From Leptospira ellinghausenii (GTDB lineage: Bacteria; Spirochaetota; Leptospiria; Leptospirales; Leptospiraceae): DNA of 64,000 bases. This document shows positions 36,986 through 46,296 of the stretch, piece by piece. Within the stretch, counting starts at the first letter, position 1; every line of letters begins with the position of its first letter. The position numbers and the translations under genes were made by a program. The stretch lies in contig NZ_BFAZ01000006.1 in NCBI RefSeq assembly GCF_003114815.1, positions 1 through 64,000 on the forward strand, in the 5' to 3' direction. The notes under the pieces are model-generated. The model was given only the letters and a program-made list of their open reading frames with translations. It did no database searches and was not told the origin of the DNA.

Positions 36986-38269
36986 ATGAAAATTACGAGT
37001 GCTGGTATCGAATTCCTAGAATTCAATGAATTTAAAAATTTTGCTGTGGATTATGATCTGTTAGGTTCTGTCTCACTCAGTGAACCCGTTGTTGATAAAA
37101 ATGGAAACATCCTTATCAAAGAAAAAGTAGCTATCAAAGAAAACATATTAAAAAAATTGGAAGGATTAGAAGGGAATTATATTCCTTCCTTCAAACTTGC
37201 AATGTCAAAAGATTTAATGAAGATGCTAAGACAAGTTTTGTCAAAAGCGATCTTAAATCGGATTGATGACAGATCCAATGAATTTATTTTCCACCTTTAT
37301 GAACAAAATGCAGAAAGAATGGCAAGCCTAAAAGGGATCATTCAAAACTCATTTTATTCCAAAACAGTCGCTTTATCATTCTTTCGTATATTACTTTCAC
37401 ATAAAGAATTTTTTAATCATTTAGCGGACTTTGGACTACTCAGTTTGGGTTCAGTCATCCAAAAACAATATGGTTTCAAAATGGTGAACCGTTATAGTTT
37501 TTTAGCAGGTTTATGCGCTGATATTGCTGTATCCAAAGAAGGTTTGTATCGACAAAGTTTTTTTGGTTCTTCTCTGTCAACTGCAGTAAACCTCAGTATC
37601 GAAATTGCACGTAAACTCAATTTGCCAGAAGAAGTGATCAGTGCAATTAACAATCATGGAAACTCTAATTTTGAAATTCCAGGTGTGAACCCAGCAAATG
37701 TCAATGTAGAAGACTTACGAAAACACCAATTGAACCAAGACTTACTGCTCGGCAGTGGAATGGAAGACGATGCAAGTGATGACGAGGAAGAAGCGGGAGA
37801 ATATGCCGATAATACCGCAGAAGTCACGTTAGATGCATTGAAGATTGCTCGGTACATCATGGAGAATCTAAAGGTCACAACAGACAAAGAACATGTTTCG
37901 GAAAAACTCCTAGTGATGTTTACTTATAATGCAGAGAAGGGACTATTCCGAAAAGATTTGGCAGATCCAATGATTGATCGGTTTAAAGAATTTGACCACG
38001 CCATCAAACGGATTCGTACCATTGCCGAAATTGAAAACAAATGTAAATTCCAAACATCCGCATGGGCGTATCCAAAACCAAAATCTTCCCAGATCGTTTG
38101 TAAGGACCGAAATTACCAATGCCCTTGGATTGTGAATGGATGGGACCTTCGGATTATCTCTCCTCAAGATCCATTTGGTTACATCGGCACTGCTTTGGAT
38201 GTAGGAACCTATCCGAAATGTGCGTTAGAGGAAGAGCTCCACGCAAAAATCAAATACACAGATTCCTAA
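36986..38269 (+). CDS. Degenerate HD-GYP/HDOD-like signalling protein (unknown)
   Basis: The 427-residue protein has no signal peptide or TM helix. Residues about 22-65 (LGSVSLSEPVVDKNGNILIKE and KVAIKENILKKLEGLE) resemble the DUF3391-like N-terminal domain that precedes HD-GYP domains. The following helical region (FLAGLCADIAVSKEGLYRQSFF, EIARKLNLPEEVISAINNHG) has HD-like spacing but lacks the HD and GYP residues. A very acidic stretch (DDASDDEEEAGEYAD) divides it, and the C-terminal 70 residues contain several Cys (CKFQTSAW, CKDRNYQCPW, CALEEEL). It is probably a non-enzymatic signalling protein; this is a guess. Divergent from pdhA; terminator directly after it. Confidence 0.55.
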   Translation: MKITSAGIEFLEFNEFKNFAVDYDLLGSVSLSEPVVDKNGNILIKEKVAIKENILKKLEGLEGNYIPSFKLAMSKDLMKMLRQVLSKAILNRIDDRSNEFIFHLYEQNAERMASLKGIIQNSFYSKTVALSFFRILLSHKEFFNHLADFGLLSLGSVIQKQYGFKMVNRYSFLAGLCADIAVSKEGLYRQSFFGSSLSTAVNLSIEIARKLNLPEEVISAINNHGNSNFEIPGVNPANVNVEDLRKHQLNQDLLLGSGMEDDASDDEEEAGEYADNTAEVTLDALKIARYIMENLKVTTDKEHVSEKLLVMFTYNAEKGLFRKDLADPMIDRFKEFDHAIKRIRTIAEIENKCKFQTSAWAYPKPKSSQIVCKDRNYQCPWIVNGWDLRIISPQDPFGYIGTALDVGTYPKCALEEELHAKIKYTDS

Positions 38270-38282
38270 AAGGGCAAAAAAA

Positions 38283-38309
38283 AACCAACCGAAGATCGGT
38301 TGGTTTTTT
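38283..38309. terminator. Bidirectional intrinsic terminator
   Basis: AACCAACCGA (38283-38292), loop AGA, TCGGTTGGTT (38296-38305), with six T at 38304-38309. An A run precedes the left arm (38275-38284), so the structure also acts on the opposite strand for the convergent small lipoprotein gene. Confidence 0.88.
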
Positions 38310-38332
38310 GTTTTAAAAACGATAGGAAAGAA

Positions 38333-38581
38333 TTAGAAACCAGCTGGTTTTTTAATGTCTTTTGTTGCGTCTTTAACAGCGCCAGTAGCAGCCTTTTTTA
38401 CTTCTGTTTCAGCAGTTTTTACTGCTGCATCCACTTTTTTCTCTACTTCAGTAGTTACTTTTTTTGCCGCATCTTCAACAGTTTCCATTTTTTCTTCTAC
38501 AACTGGCTCTTCTTTTTTGCAGAAAGCAAGTCCAGAAGCCATAGTTACACCGAGAATTAAAACGAGTAGTTTTTTGTTCAT
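38333..38581 (-). CDS. Small Ala/Lys/Val/Thr-rich lipoprotein
   Basis: The 82-residue product has a signal peptide of charged start (MNKKLLVLILGVTM) and hydrophobic core, with the lipobox-like GLAFC (Cys about residue 21) followed by KKEEPVVEEK. The mature part is about 60 residues of amphipathic helix with VEKKVDAAVKTAETEVKKA, like the Lpp/apolipophorin-type repeat proteins seen in spirochaetes. It probably covers or tethers the outer or inner membrane. AGGAG lies about ten bases before the ATG. It shares the bidirectional terminator with the upstream gene and is preceded by two palindromes. Function unknown. Confidence 0.82.
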   Translation of the reverse strand: MNKKLLVLILGVTMASGLAFCKKEEPVVEEKMETVEDAAKKVTTEVEKKVDAAVKTAETEVKKAATGAVKDATKDIKKPAGF

Positions 38582-38645
38582 CGAAAGTTTTCTCCTAAAA
38601 ATCTTTTAATTCTGCCAAAACTACACGATCTTCGTTTCCATTGAA

Positions 38646-38675
38646 AGAAATTTCTGTATGGCATCAGAAATTTCT
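38646..38675. promoter_or_regulatory. Paired AGAAATTTCT palindromes (or fbp terminator)
   Basis: The 10-base palindrome AGAAATTTCT occurs at 38646-38655 and 38666-38675, centre to centre 20 bases, i.e. two helical turns. They also form an 11-bp hairpin (arm AGAAATTTCTG with CAGAAATTTCT, loop TATGGCAT). The hairpin lies 8 bases past the fbp stop (38683) and 65-95 bases upstream of the lipoprotein start, so it is either an fbp terminator or a two-site operator. Confidence 0.45.
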
Positions 38676-38682
38676 AAGGAAT

Positions 38683-39714
38683 TTATTTCGGAACAAATGT
38701 AAGGAATTCTTCTACTTCTCTTTTGCTTCCAATGATGAGCGTTGTTCGTTCATGGAGTTCCTTTGGAGTTAGGTCCAAAATTCGTTCTCCTTTCACGGTC
38801 ACTGCCATACCACCTGCTTGTTCTGCAATAAAGGCCATGGGAGCTGCTTCATATAACAAACGGAGTTTTCCATTTGGGTATTTGCTAGATTTTGTATCGT
38901 TTGGATAGAGAAAAATCCCACCTTTTAGAAGGTTTCTGTGGAAGTCTGCCACAAGGGAACCTATGTAACGCGCTGTTTTTGGCTTTTTACCACCTTCGAT
39001 GGATTTGATTTTTTGTAAGTAGGCTTGTACTTCTGGCGACCAGTAAGATGCATTCCCTTCATTAGCAGAATAAATATCTCCCGCTTCTGGCATTTGCATG
39101 TTCGGGTGAGAAAGTAAAAATTCACCAACACTAGGATCGAGTGTGAATCCAGAAACTCCTTTTCCAGTGGATAAAACAAGCATGGTAGAGGATCCGTAGA
39201 TGATGTAACCCGCACAACGTTGCAAATGTCCTTTTTGGAGTAGGTCTTTCTCTGTCCCAGGTTCTTTGGAATTGGGTTCTAGTCTTTGGTGGATGGAAAA
39301 TATAGTCCCTATGGATACGTTGGTATCGATATTCGATGAACCATCCAAAGGATCGATCGCCATTGTGTACTTTCCAATATTATACCCACCAGGGATTGGG
39401 ATGATGGCTTCATGTTCTTCACTGGCAAGCACACAAAGGTGACCACAGATTTTTAAGGATTGGTTGAAGGCATTGTCTGCGTATTGGTCCAGTTTCATCT
39501 GGGTTTCGCCTTGGACATTTGTGTCTTCTGTAGCACCCAAAATGTCGTCGAGGAGTCCCGCTTTTCTCACTTCACGGCCTACAATTTTGGCGGCATAAAC
39601 CAAATGGCTAAGAAGGGCAGTGAATTCTCCCGATGCATGTGGGATTTTGAGTTGCTCTTCTAAGATGAATTGTGAGAGAGAAATGAGTTTTTTTTGTTTC
39701 GGTGTTGCGTTCAC
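38683..39714 (-). CDS. fbp: Fructose-1,6-bisphosphatase, class I
   Basis: Gluconeogenic phosphatase releasing fructose 6-phosphate. The protein has about 343 residues from the GTG at 39714 (start VNATPKQKKLISLSQFI). Features of class I: GEFTALLSHLVYAAKIVGREV, EDTNVQGETQMKLD, the metal-binding VLASEEHE (Glu97/98 pair), YTMAIDPLDGSSNIDTNVSIG (catalytic DPLDGS), and PNGKLRLLYEAAPMAFIAEQAGG. An ATG frame extends to 39798, but it would overlap the divergent gene and adds no conserved sequence. Leptospira do not use sugars well and rely on fatty acids, so this enzyme is expected to be active in gluconeogenesis (general knowledge, not read from sequence). Confidence 0.92.
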   Translation of the reverse strand: MNATPKQKKLISLSQFILEEQLKIPHASGEFTALLSHLVYAAKIVGREVRKAGLLDDILGATEDTNVQGETQMKLDQYADNAFNQSLKICGHLCVLASEEHEAIIPIPGGYNIGKYTMAIDPLDGSSNIDTNVSIGTIFSIHQRLEPNSKEPGTEKDLLQKGHLQRCAGYIIYGSSTMLVLSTGKGVSGFTLDPSVGEFLLSHPNMQMPEAGDIYSANEGNASYWSPEVQAYLQKIKSIEGGKKPKTARYIGSLVADFHRNLLKGGIFLYPNDTKSSKYPNGKLRLLYEAAPMAFIAEQAGGMAVTVKGERILDLTPKELHERTTLIIGSKREVEEFLTFVPK

Positions 39715-39791
39715 AGTTTCCCCGAGGTTGTTTTTTACACCATTTTTGTGGTTGTGGGTAGGGAGCAAATCCTTTCTCCTTTTGAAAGTGG

Positions 39792-40649
39792 ATGACAAAT
39801 CCGATACTGTACGTTAGAACCTCCATGACTGAGCCAATGCACCTAATCCCTTCTCCTTCTATGCAGATGACCGACTACCACTCCCGCCGTTTGGGACTCA
39901 GTTTTGCCAGTGTTGGTGCCTATCTTGGTTGGGTGTATTTGGGAAAAGAATTGGTTTATGAATTTGGGCAAACGAAGGAAGAAGAGAATATCCGAGGGAT
40001 TGTTTCCAATTCGTACTCCCATTGGACCCGCACTATGGGGTATTTATCTCCCATCTCCATCGAGTCCTTTCGTGAAAAGGCAAGAGAAGTTGAATTATCC
40101 GTCATCCGTCTGCCTGAAGGGGAAGTTCCTGTTTTTGTTTTAGTTTTACTCGAAAAAGGGCAAAGTTTACCCACTAGGGTTTGGGAAGACCTTTCGAACC
40201 AAGTCCTAACCTTTTGTGCGACCGGGATATCCCTTCGTGAAAAGAATTTACTCGATTTTGAAACCATCACAGAACCCATTCGCAAACGAATGGAGAAGGC
40301 ATTTCAAGGAGACACAAAATCCGGTGTGATTGCATTTTTTCACCTCCAAGACTTAAGTCCCTTTTTTAAACCGATGGGGGTCATCAAAAGCCAAGAAATT
40401 CTACGAGAAGTGACTGCCACCCTCCACAAAGAAACGAGGGAAAATGAATTCAATTTCCAACTGAACCCTAGGTCGTATTTTTTATTTTGCCCTGGGGAAA
40501 CATTGGATGGAGCGAATCACAGGTTCGGTTCTTTGTACTTTCCTTCCAAACATTTGATTTTGGACTATAAATTGAAGATTTTCCCGATCGATGGGGACAT
40601 TTTGGCGGATGATGCCAAGTTTTCGTCCATTTTTCTTGAAAATTTCTAA
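39792..40649 (+). CDS. Unknown protein with GGDEF-like C-terminal fold
   Basis: The 285-residue product has no signal peptide or obvious TM helix. The C-terminal 115 residues (from about 170) follow the pattern of a GGDEF domain: IAFFHLQDLSPFFKPMGVIK-SQEILREVTATLHKETREN, but the catalytic loop reads NPRSYFLFCPGE instead of GGDEF and the metal Asp is absent. If this is right it is a degenerate, non-catalytic relative, perhaps binding or scaffolding. The N-terminal region is not recognised. Starts at 39792, 39825, 39837 and 39861 are all possible in frame; none has a strong ribosome-binding site. It is divergent from fbp. Confidence 0.5.
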   Translation: MTNPILYVRTSMTEPMHLIPSPSMQMTDYHSRRLGLSFASVGAYLGWVYLGKELVYEFGQTKEEENIRGIVSNSYSHWTRTMGYLSPISIESFREKAREVELSVIRLPEGEVPVFVLVLLEKGQSLPTRVWEDLSNQVLTFCATGISLREKNLLDFETITEPIRKRMEKAFQGDTKSGVIAFFHLQDLSPFFKPMGVIKSQEILREVTATLHKETRENEFNFQLNPRSYFLFCPGETLDGANHRFGSLYFPSKHLILDYKLKIFPIDGDILADDAKFSSIFLENF

Positions 40650-40667
40650 AAGCATTTTTACGCTGAA

Positions 40668-40696
40668 TTGACAGAATAGGGCTCTTTCCGATACCG
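40668..40696 (+). promoter_or_regulatory. Promoter candidate of the rpsU-yqeY-dnaG-rpoD operon
   Basis: A perfect -35 box TTGACA (40668-40673) is followed after 17 bases by ATACCG (40691-40696), a moderate match to the -10 box. Its position, about 42 bases before the rpsU start, fits the macromolecular-synthesis operon. Confidence 0.45.
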
Positions 40697-40737
40697 TCAA
40701 AACTAGACCATTTTTACAAAAGGACAGTTGTTTGTCT

Positions 40738-40956
40738 ATGACCCCACAAGTAGGGATTTATTTAAAAGAAGGGGAATCTATTGAGGCAGCGCTTCGTAGA
40801 TTCAAAAGAGATTGTGCAAATGCTGGTATCATGAGCGAAATCAAACGCCGTGAATACTTTGAGAAGCCAAGTGTCATTAAGAAAAAAGCAGTGGAAGCTG
40901 CCAAACGCAAACGAGACAAAAAGAAAAGATTATTTGCTAAAAAAGATAAACTTTAA
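40738..40956 (+). CDS. rpsU: 30S ribosomal protein S21
   Basis: Small basic 30S protein involved in initiation. The 72-residue product from ATG 40738 contains EGESIEAALRRFKRDCANAGI, MSEIKRREYFEKPS and a Lys/Arg-rich tail KKAVEAAKRKRDKKKR. A TTG at 40732 would add two residues and has the ribosome-binding site AGGA at better spacing; the difference is small. It opens the macromolecular-synthesis operon. Confidence 0.95.
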   Translation: MTPQVGIYLKEGESIEAALRRFKRDCANAGIMSEIKRREYFEKPSVIKKKAVEAAKRKRDKKKRLFAKKDKL

Positions 40957-40975
40957 TCTTTAAGCCGGTTTTCCT

Positions 40976-41431
40976 ATGACCCTGCAAGAGACGATCAATT
41001 CCGATCTAAAAACGGCGTTAAAAGCCAAGGATGAAAAAGTCCTCGGCACCTTACGTCTAATGAAAGCAGAAATTCAATATGAATTAACGAAAACTGGCGC
41101 TTCTGAACTTTCGGATACTGCAGTCATGCAGATCCTCAAATCCAATTACAAACGCCGTAAGGATACCGCTTTGGAATACGACAAAGCGAAACGTCCTGAT
41201 CTGTCGAGTAAAGAAATTGAAGAAGCAGAAATCATCTCACGTTATATTCCTAAAGAAGTCTCCGAAGAAGAAATTAACATAGCAGTGAAAGAAGCTGTAA
41301 CCCAGTTAGGTGCAAGTGGACCTCAGGATATGGGAAAGGTGATGGGGAATGTAATGGCAAAATTTAAAGGACAAAATATAGACGGCTCCAAGGTATCCTC
41401 CCTCGTTAAACAAGCACTTAGCGCCAGTTAA
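40976..41431 (+). CDS. YqeY/GatB-like protein
   Basis: The 151-residue protein belongs to the YqeY family (also the C-terminal module of GatB): TLQETINSDLKTALKAKDEK, VLGTLRLMKAEIQY, GASELSDTAVMQILKSNYKRRKDTALEYDKAKRPDL, EAEIISRYIPKEVSEEE and DMGKVMGNVMAKFKGQNIDGSKV. It is thought to interact with tRNA or tRNA-dependent amidotransferase but its exact role is not known. It lies between rpsU and dnaG, the usual position in many bacteria. Confidence 0.9.
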   Translation: MTLQETINSDLKTALKAKDEKVLGTLRLMKAEIQYELTKTGASELSDTAVMQILKSNYKRRKDTALEYDKAKRPDLSSKEIEEAEIISRYIPKEVSEEEINIAVKEAVTQLGASGPQDMGKVMGNVMAKFKGQNIDGSKVSSLVKQALSAS

Positions 41432-41443
41432 AAAAACTAAACT

Positions 41444-43255
41444 GTGAATCCTTACCAAAGTTTTAAAGAAAGAGTTCGCAGAGAAGTCTCCATTGACTCC
41501 TACATCAATAGATTTGTTCCCTTACGCCGGATGGGTAGAAACCTTGTTGGCATTTGTCCTTTCCATAATGAAAAAACTCCCTCATTCAATGTAAACCCTG
41601 AAGGTGGATTTTACCACTGTTTTGGGTGTAAGGCATCTGGTGATTTATTCCGTTTTGTGATGGATTACCAAAAGGTTGATTTTTTAAAATCCCTCGAAAT
41701 CCTTTCGGAATACTCTGGCATTCCCCTTGTGGAACGCACTAAGGAAGAAGAAGAGTCTGAACGAAAAAAAGAAGCACTCTACCAAATTTCCCAAAAAGCT
41801 CTCGAATATTTCCAAAAAAATCTAAACACTGCTGCCGGTGAACTGGCGTTAAAGTATTTAGAGTCACGTGGATTGTATAGCGAAGACATAAAAGTGTTTC
41901 AAATTGGATTTGGACTTCCTGGATTTGGGAATTTACGCGGCGAATTATTAAAAACAGAAGCCGAAGTAAAATTGGGGGAACAGTTGGGTCTACTCAAACG
42001 CCAAGACCAAAACAAAGACCCGTATGATTTTTTCCGCAATCGGATCATGTTCCCTGTGATTGATACAAGAGGGCGAGTGGTTGCTTTTTCGGGTAGGATC
42101 CTTGGGGAATCCGAAGAAGCCAAATACATCAATAGTCCAAACTCTTTGATCTATGATAAAAGTCGTACATTTTACAATTTAAATTTATCCCAAGATAGCA
42201 TCCGCAAAACAAGAGAAGCAGTGATCGTAGAAGGGGTGTTTGACGCCATTGGACTCTTTCGGAGAGGGATTGAATTTGTTGTAGCCCCTCTCGGAACTGG
42301 ATTTACGGAAGGGCATGTTCGCATCTTAAAAAACATGGCAGACAAAGTGTATTTAATGATGGATTCTGATAAAGCAGGAACCAAAGGTGCTTTCCGAGCT
42401 GTGAACCTTCTCTCCAAAGAGGGAGTGGTTGTCAAAGTGTGCCATATCCCAGAAGGAAAAGATCCTTTTGATTATTCAATCCATCATAACAAACAAGAAA
42501 TCCGGGATTTATTGGAAGAGGCTGCACCAGCTTCCCAATTTATGATCCGAGAAATCCTCGGTGGTGCGGGACCCACATCCCTTGCGGAAGAAAAACAAGC
42601 GGGAGTCAAAAAACTTTTCGAATTCTTAAAACCCATGGAGAAGGAAACTGACAAACAGGTCTATTTAGAAGAGGGTGCACGCCAACTTGGGCTATCGTTT
42701 TCTTCTCTTTTTCAGGACTTTCGTGGGAAACCAGGTGTAACTTCGACCCCTGCTGTTGTCGATACTAAGAAAGACCGTTCCATTCAAAAACCGGGGAAAC
42801 CTTCTCCTGTTCTTGTTTGTGAACGGAAAATGATCGCCATGCTCATCCAAAACTTGGAGTTATTCAGTTTTGCTGATGATTTGTTGTCGCTCGAGTTTCG
42901 TGATGAGGTTTCTGCCTTTTTTTGGGACTATCTATATACAAAGTATTTGCAGAATGAGAACCTAACGGCTGCAGAAATTCTTTCGAGGGAAGAAATTCCA
43001 TCGGAATACCTGGGACTAATTGCTGAACATTTTTCGGCCGATGTGACAGTAACCCCAGCGACATTTAAAGCGATGTTTTTTTACCATGCGGATTTGTTGG
43101 ATGACGCAAGGATGGAAGAACTTGTGAAAGAAATGGCCAAACCTGACTTAACGATTGAAGAAAAGAACAATCTATTGTCAGAACTTTCACTTTTGAAGAG
43201 TGAAAAAAATAAGAGATCTGTGTATCTCAGAACGATCCAAACGTTAGAAGTCTAA
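41444..43255 (+). CDS. dnaG: DNA primase
   Basis: RNA primer synthesis for replication. The 603-residue protein starts at GTG 41444, giving [22 protein letters not shown]-terminal CHC2 zinc finger: [13 protein letters not shown] and YHCFGC. Catalytic core (about residues 110-370): [22 protein letters not shown] segment ([17 protein letters not shown]), TOPRIM motif [13 protein letters not shown] and the [10 protein letters not shown] acidic pair. The C-terminal DnaB-interacting region is weakly conserved. Length is normal. It is 12 bases after yqeY and 16 before rpoD. Confidence 0.96.
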   Translation: MNPYQSFKERVRREVSIDSYINRFVPLRRMGRNLVGICPFHNEKTPSFNVNPEGGFYHCFGCKASGDLFRFVMDYQKVDFLKSLEILSEYSGIPLVERTKEEEESERKKEALYQISQKALEYFQKNLNTAAGELALKYLESRGLYSEDIKVFQIGFGLPGFGNLRGELLKTEAEVKLGEQLGLLKRQDQNKDPYDFFRNRIMFPVIDTRGRVVAFSGRILGESEEAKYINSPNSLIYDKSRTFYNLNLSQDSIRKTREAVIVEGVFDAIGLFRRGIEFVVAPLGTGFTEGHVRILKNMADKVYLMMDSDKAGTKGAFRAVNLLSKEGVVVKVCHIPEGKDPFDYSIHHNKQEIRDLLEEAAPASQFMIREILGGAGPTSLAEEKQAGVKKLFEFLKPMEKETDKQVYLEEGARQLGLSFSSLFQDFRGKPGVTSTPAVVDTKKDRSIQKPGKPSPVLVCERKMIAMLIQNLELFSFADDLLSLEFRDEVSAFFWDYLYTKYLQNENLTAAEILSREEIPSEYLGLIAEHFSADVTVTPATFKAMFFYHADLLDDARMEELVKEMAKPDLTIEEKNNLLSELSLLKSEKNKRSVYLRTIQTLEV

Positions 43256-43271
43256 AGAGGATAAAGGTAGA

Positions 43272-45044
43272 ATGGAAAATCTAGCAAGCCTACCAGAAGT
43301 ACAAAAGATTATCTCCATCGGAAAGGCAAACCGAGAGGTATCGTATGATGAGATCAATGAAATACTACCGGATAAAATTCTAAACTCCGAAAAGATTGAT
43401 GACGTCTTCACCTTGTTACACGAGATGGGGATTGAGATTGTAGAAGAGTATTCCAAAAAATCATTGGAAGAATCTAGTTCCCTCACAACGACCAAAGAAG
43501 AAACTACCAAAGAAACAAAAGAAAAACCGGCACGTAAAAAAAGAGAGTCCAGTGTTTCTTCCAGTTCTGAGGATCCGATTCGGCTTTATCTCAAAGAAAT
43601 TGGTAAAGTTTCCCTCATTTCAGGGGAAACCGAAGTGTTCCTTGCCAAACGGATTGAGAAGGGTGAAAAAATCATTGAAGAAACGATATTAAGTTCTTCT
43701 ATCCTTCGCCAAAACTTTGCTAAACTCATTCCAAAAATTAAGTCCAAAAAAATCAAAGTATATGACTTGGTAAAAGTGGACAAAATGTACGCACTCAACC
43801 AAGAGCAAGCGGACAAATTAGAAAAAGTTTTTTTTGAAAATATGGAACTCATCCAACAGGATGAAAAAGTTCTCAACGAATCCACAAACCGTATTCGAAA
43901 GTATTCTGAAAATTCTAAGAAGTTCAAAGAACTCAAAGAAAAAATCGATATGTCTACGGGCAAAATTGATGAAGCCATTCGTAAAATTGGAGTTTCCCAA
44001 AAAGAAATCCAAAAGATCTCTCAAAAGATCAAGTCGATGGTTTTCCGTGTTAAGGAGATTGAAAAACATTTCCTTAAAATCAAAGCCAAATATGGTCATG
44101 ATGTTCGTGAAATCAAAGCGCTCAACCGTTTCATCGAAAAAAATGAGAACTTAGATGAAATCGAAAAAATGATGGGTTGTGACATTGATGAAGTCAGAGA
44201 AGTCATCAAAGACATTCGTAACAACGAACGGAAACTCCGTCGTATGGAACAGGAAGCTGGTTCTCCTGTTGGGGAAATCAAAGACTGGGGTGAAAAAATC
44301 ATCAAAGGGGAAAGGGAAATTGCACAAGCAAAACGTGAACTTGTGCGAGCAAACCTCCGTTTGGTGGTCTCCATTGCAAAACGGTATGCAAACCGTGGAA
44401 TGCATTTTTTTGACCTCATCCAAGAAGGAAACATTGGTCTCATTCGTGCAGTCGATAAGTTTGAATACAAAAAGGGGTATAAGTTTTCTACGTATGCCAC
44501 TTGGTGGATTAGGCAAGCCATCACTCGTGCGATCTCTGACCAAGCTCGTACGATCCGTGTTCCAGTTCACATGATTGAACAAGTAAACAAAGTGATCCGT
44601 GAAACTCGTCTCTTTGTACAAGAATTTGGACGTGATCCTTCTAATGATGAAATTGCAGAACGTCTTGGCTGGCCTGTTCAAAAAGTTAAGGCTGTGAAAA
44701 ACGTAGCGCGTGAACCAATTTCTCTCGAGATTCCTGTGGGTTCTGAAGAAGATTCGGAACTCGGAGATTTTATCGAAGACAAAGAAGTGATTTCACCGCT
44801 GAACTCAGCTGCGTCTTCCATTCTTTCCGAACAAATCAGACAAGTTTTACAAACACTTCCGGCGCGGGAACAAAAAGTCATTCGTATGCGTTTTGGTTTG
44901 GATGATGGGTATGCACAAACACTCGAAGAAGTAGGTTACCAATTCAAAGTGACTCGTGAAAGGATTCGTCAGATTGAAGCAAAAGCGTTGCGAAGACTCC
45001 GTCACCCAAGTCGCTCGAAAAAATTGAAAGACTATATCGATTAA
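43272..45044 (+). CDS. rpoD: RNA polymerase sigma-70 factor RpoD
   Basis: Primary sigma factor, 590 residues. N-terminal region with a 1.1-like domain (about 1-70), acidic/Ser-rich linker, then region 1.2 ([21 protein letters not shown]), an extended non-conserved region (about 150-300), 2.1-2.4 ([53 protein letters not shown]), region 3 ([15 protein letters not shown]) and region 4 with helix-turn-helix [20 protein letters not shown]. It closes the macromolecular-synthesis operon and is followed by a strong terminator. Confidence 0.97.
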   Translation: MENLASLPEVQKIISIGKANREVSYDEINEILPDKILNSEKIDDVFTLLHEMGIEIVEEYSKKSLEESSSLTTTKEETTKETKEKPARKKRESSVSSSSEDPIRLYLKEIGKVSLISGETEVFLAKRIEKGEKIIEETILSSSILRQNFAKLIPKIKSKKIKVYDLVKVDKMYALNQEQADKLEKVFFENMELIQQDEKVLNESTNRIRKYSENSKKFKELKEKIDMSTGKIDEAIRKIGVSQKEIQKISQKIKSMVFRVKEIEKHFLKIKAKYGHDVREIKALNRFIEKNENLDEIEKMMGCDIDEVREVIKDIRNNERKLRRMEQEAGSPVGEIKDWGEKIIKGEREIAQAKRELVRANLRLVVSIAKRYANRGMHFFDLIQEGNIGLIRAVDKFEYKKGYKFSTYATWWIRQAITRAISDQARTIRVPVHMIEQVNKVIRETRLFVQEFGRDPSNDEIAERLGWPVQKVKAVKNVAREPISLEIPVGSEEDSELGDFIEDKEVISPLNSAASSILSEQIRQVLQTLPAREQKVIRMRFGLDDGYAQTLEEVGYQFKVTRERIRQIEAKALRRLRHPSRSKKLKDYID

Positions 45045-45077
45045 ACAAAACTGTTTTTCGCTTGATCGGTCTTTCGA

Positions 45078-45119
45078 AGAGATTCATGGTTTGGAACATC
45101 CATGGATCTCTTTTTTTTT
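45078..45119 (+). terminator. Intrinsic terminator of rpoD operon
   Basis: AGAGATTCATGG (45078-45089), a 10-base loop, CCATGGATCTCT (45100-45111) with one G-U wobble, then nine T. It starts 34 bases after the rpoD stop. The ATG at 45102 that opens the next frame is part of this hairpin, so it is not a likely translation start. Confidence 0.88.
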
Positions 45120-45131
45120 ACAAAAATCAAA

Positions 45132-46244
45132 ATGTTTCCTTTTGATTCCTTTTATAAACTAGCGAATCAAAAGGTAACTTCACCCACTTTTTCCCATCTC
45201 TCTCGTGTATTTGTTTCCATTCTCTTTATAATGTTCCTAACTCATTGTAAAGCTTCGGAAAAACAAATGGATTATGAGAAAACCCAAAGTGTTGGCCAAG
45301 TGAGTCCCGAAGAACCTTGGAGGTTTAGTCCTGAATTTGCAATGGATGAAAAATATGCGACTGCATTTTGTGCAAATGCCAAAGAAGTAGGGTCTGGCTT
45401 CACTTTATTTTTATCTAATCAAACAAAATTTACAGCATTGCAATTGTTAAATGGATATCATCGTTCTGTGAATGATCTAAAGGGCAATGATATGATTAAA
45501 AAGCTGAGAGTTTCTTCCTTTTGGATGGAGAAAAACGATTCGAAAAATCAGTTTAAATTGGACAGAACCAAAGACATTGAACTTTCCAAAGCAAAATTCG
45601 GGAAACAAGGTCTACAGGTATTGGATTTAGATTCTACATTTGAAGGGAATGTGATTCGTTTTGAGATTTTAGAAACCTATGGACTTGGAACTACAGGGCG
45701 TGTTTGTCTTTCCGAAATCAAAATGGGTGAGATGATTAAGGATAGTTTTTCTGCATCACCTTGGGTGTCCTTTGATAAAATCAAATTGGCCATTTCTCAA
45801 TTTGGTAAAGCAGAACGACATGCTTATGGTTTCAAACAATTGGTTTTGGCAAACGAAAAGGGTACAATCTTATTTTACGACCAAGGAACTATTTTACCTG
45901 TTTTCTTTAAACCTGACCAAACTTTTAGTTTTTCTGAAATGTATGGAGAAGGTGACCCTACTAGTTTTTTACCATCACTCATTGGCACTTACACAATCTT
46001 ACAAGCAACAGAGGATGGATTAGAAATCAATTTAAGTTATTTTGACCAAGGTGGGATTGAAAGAAATATATCATGGATTTTCAAACGAGCAGAAGTTGGT
46101 GATGAAGATTATGAAAATTTTAAAACAAAACTTGGTACTAAATTTTCAGAAGTGTACCAACCCAAAACCCATTTCCTCTTTGTATTGAAAGAAAAAGAAA
46201 CGGGCAGAACCTTTTATCACTATGAGTTGCCAATTCCGAAATAA
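45132..46244 (+). CDS. Lipoprotein with NADase-type glycan-binding/discoidin-like domain
   Basis: The protein has about 370 residues from ATG 45132. The N-terminal 30 residues are followed by the hydrophobic segment VFVSILFIMFLTHC, with lipobox-like Cys about residue 39 (FLTHC), so it is probably a lipoprotein. Residues about 65-180 (FSPEFAMDEKYATAFCANAK, GSGFTLFLSNQTKFTALQLL, MIKKLRVSSFWM) resemble the discoidin-like 'NADase-type glycan-binding' module seen in Leptospira secreted proteins. The C-terminal 170 residues are beta-rich but not recognised. The earlier ATG at 45102 lies in a terminator. Surface exposure is likely but not shown. Confidence 0.65.
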   Translation: MFPFDSFYKLANQKVTSPTFSHLSRVFVSILFIMFLTHCKASEKQMDYEKTQSVGQVSPEEPWRFSPEFAMDEKYATAFCANAKEVGSGFTLFLSNQTKFTALQLLNGYHRSVNDLKGNDMIKKLRVSSFWMEKNDSKNQFKLDRTKDIELSKAKFGKQGLQVLDLDSTFEGNVIRFEILETYGLGTTGRVCLSEIKMGEMIKDSFSASPWVSFDKIKLAISQFGKAERHAYGFKQLVLANEKGTILFYDQGTILPVFFKPDQTFSFSEMYGEGDPTSFLPSLIGTYTILQATEDGLEINLSYFDQGGIERNISWIFKRAEVGDEDYENFKTKLGTKFSEVYQPKTHFLFVLKEKETGRTFYHYELPIPK

Positions 46245-46278
46245 ATTAGGTGCAGGTGAAAAAAAGCTACCTAATTTA
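46242..46278. terminator. Convergent hairpin after lipoprotein and GlpD genes
   Basis: TAAATTAGGT (46242-46251) pairs with ACCTAATTTA (46269-46278) around a 17-base A-rich loop. The left arm includes the lipoprotein stop. No clear U tract follows, so it is a weak bidirectional terminator candidate. Confidence 0.4.
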
Positions 46279-46296
46279 TGTTCGATGCCTTTTTCG

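Noticed and set aside
41899..42435. Minus-strand open frames inside dnaG
   Set aside because: Antisense shadows of the primase core with no motifs or start signals.
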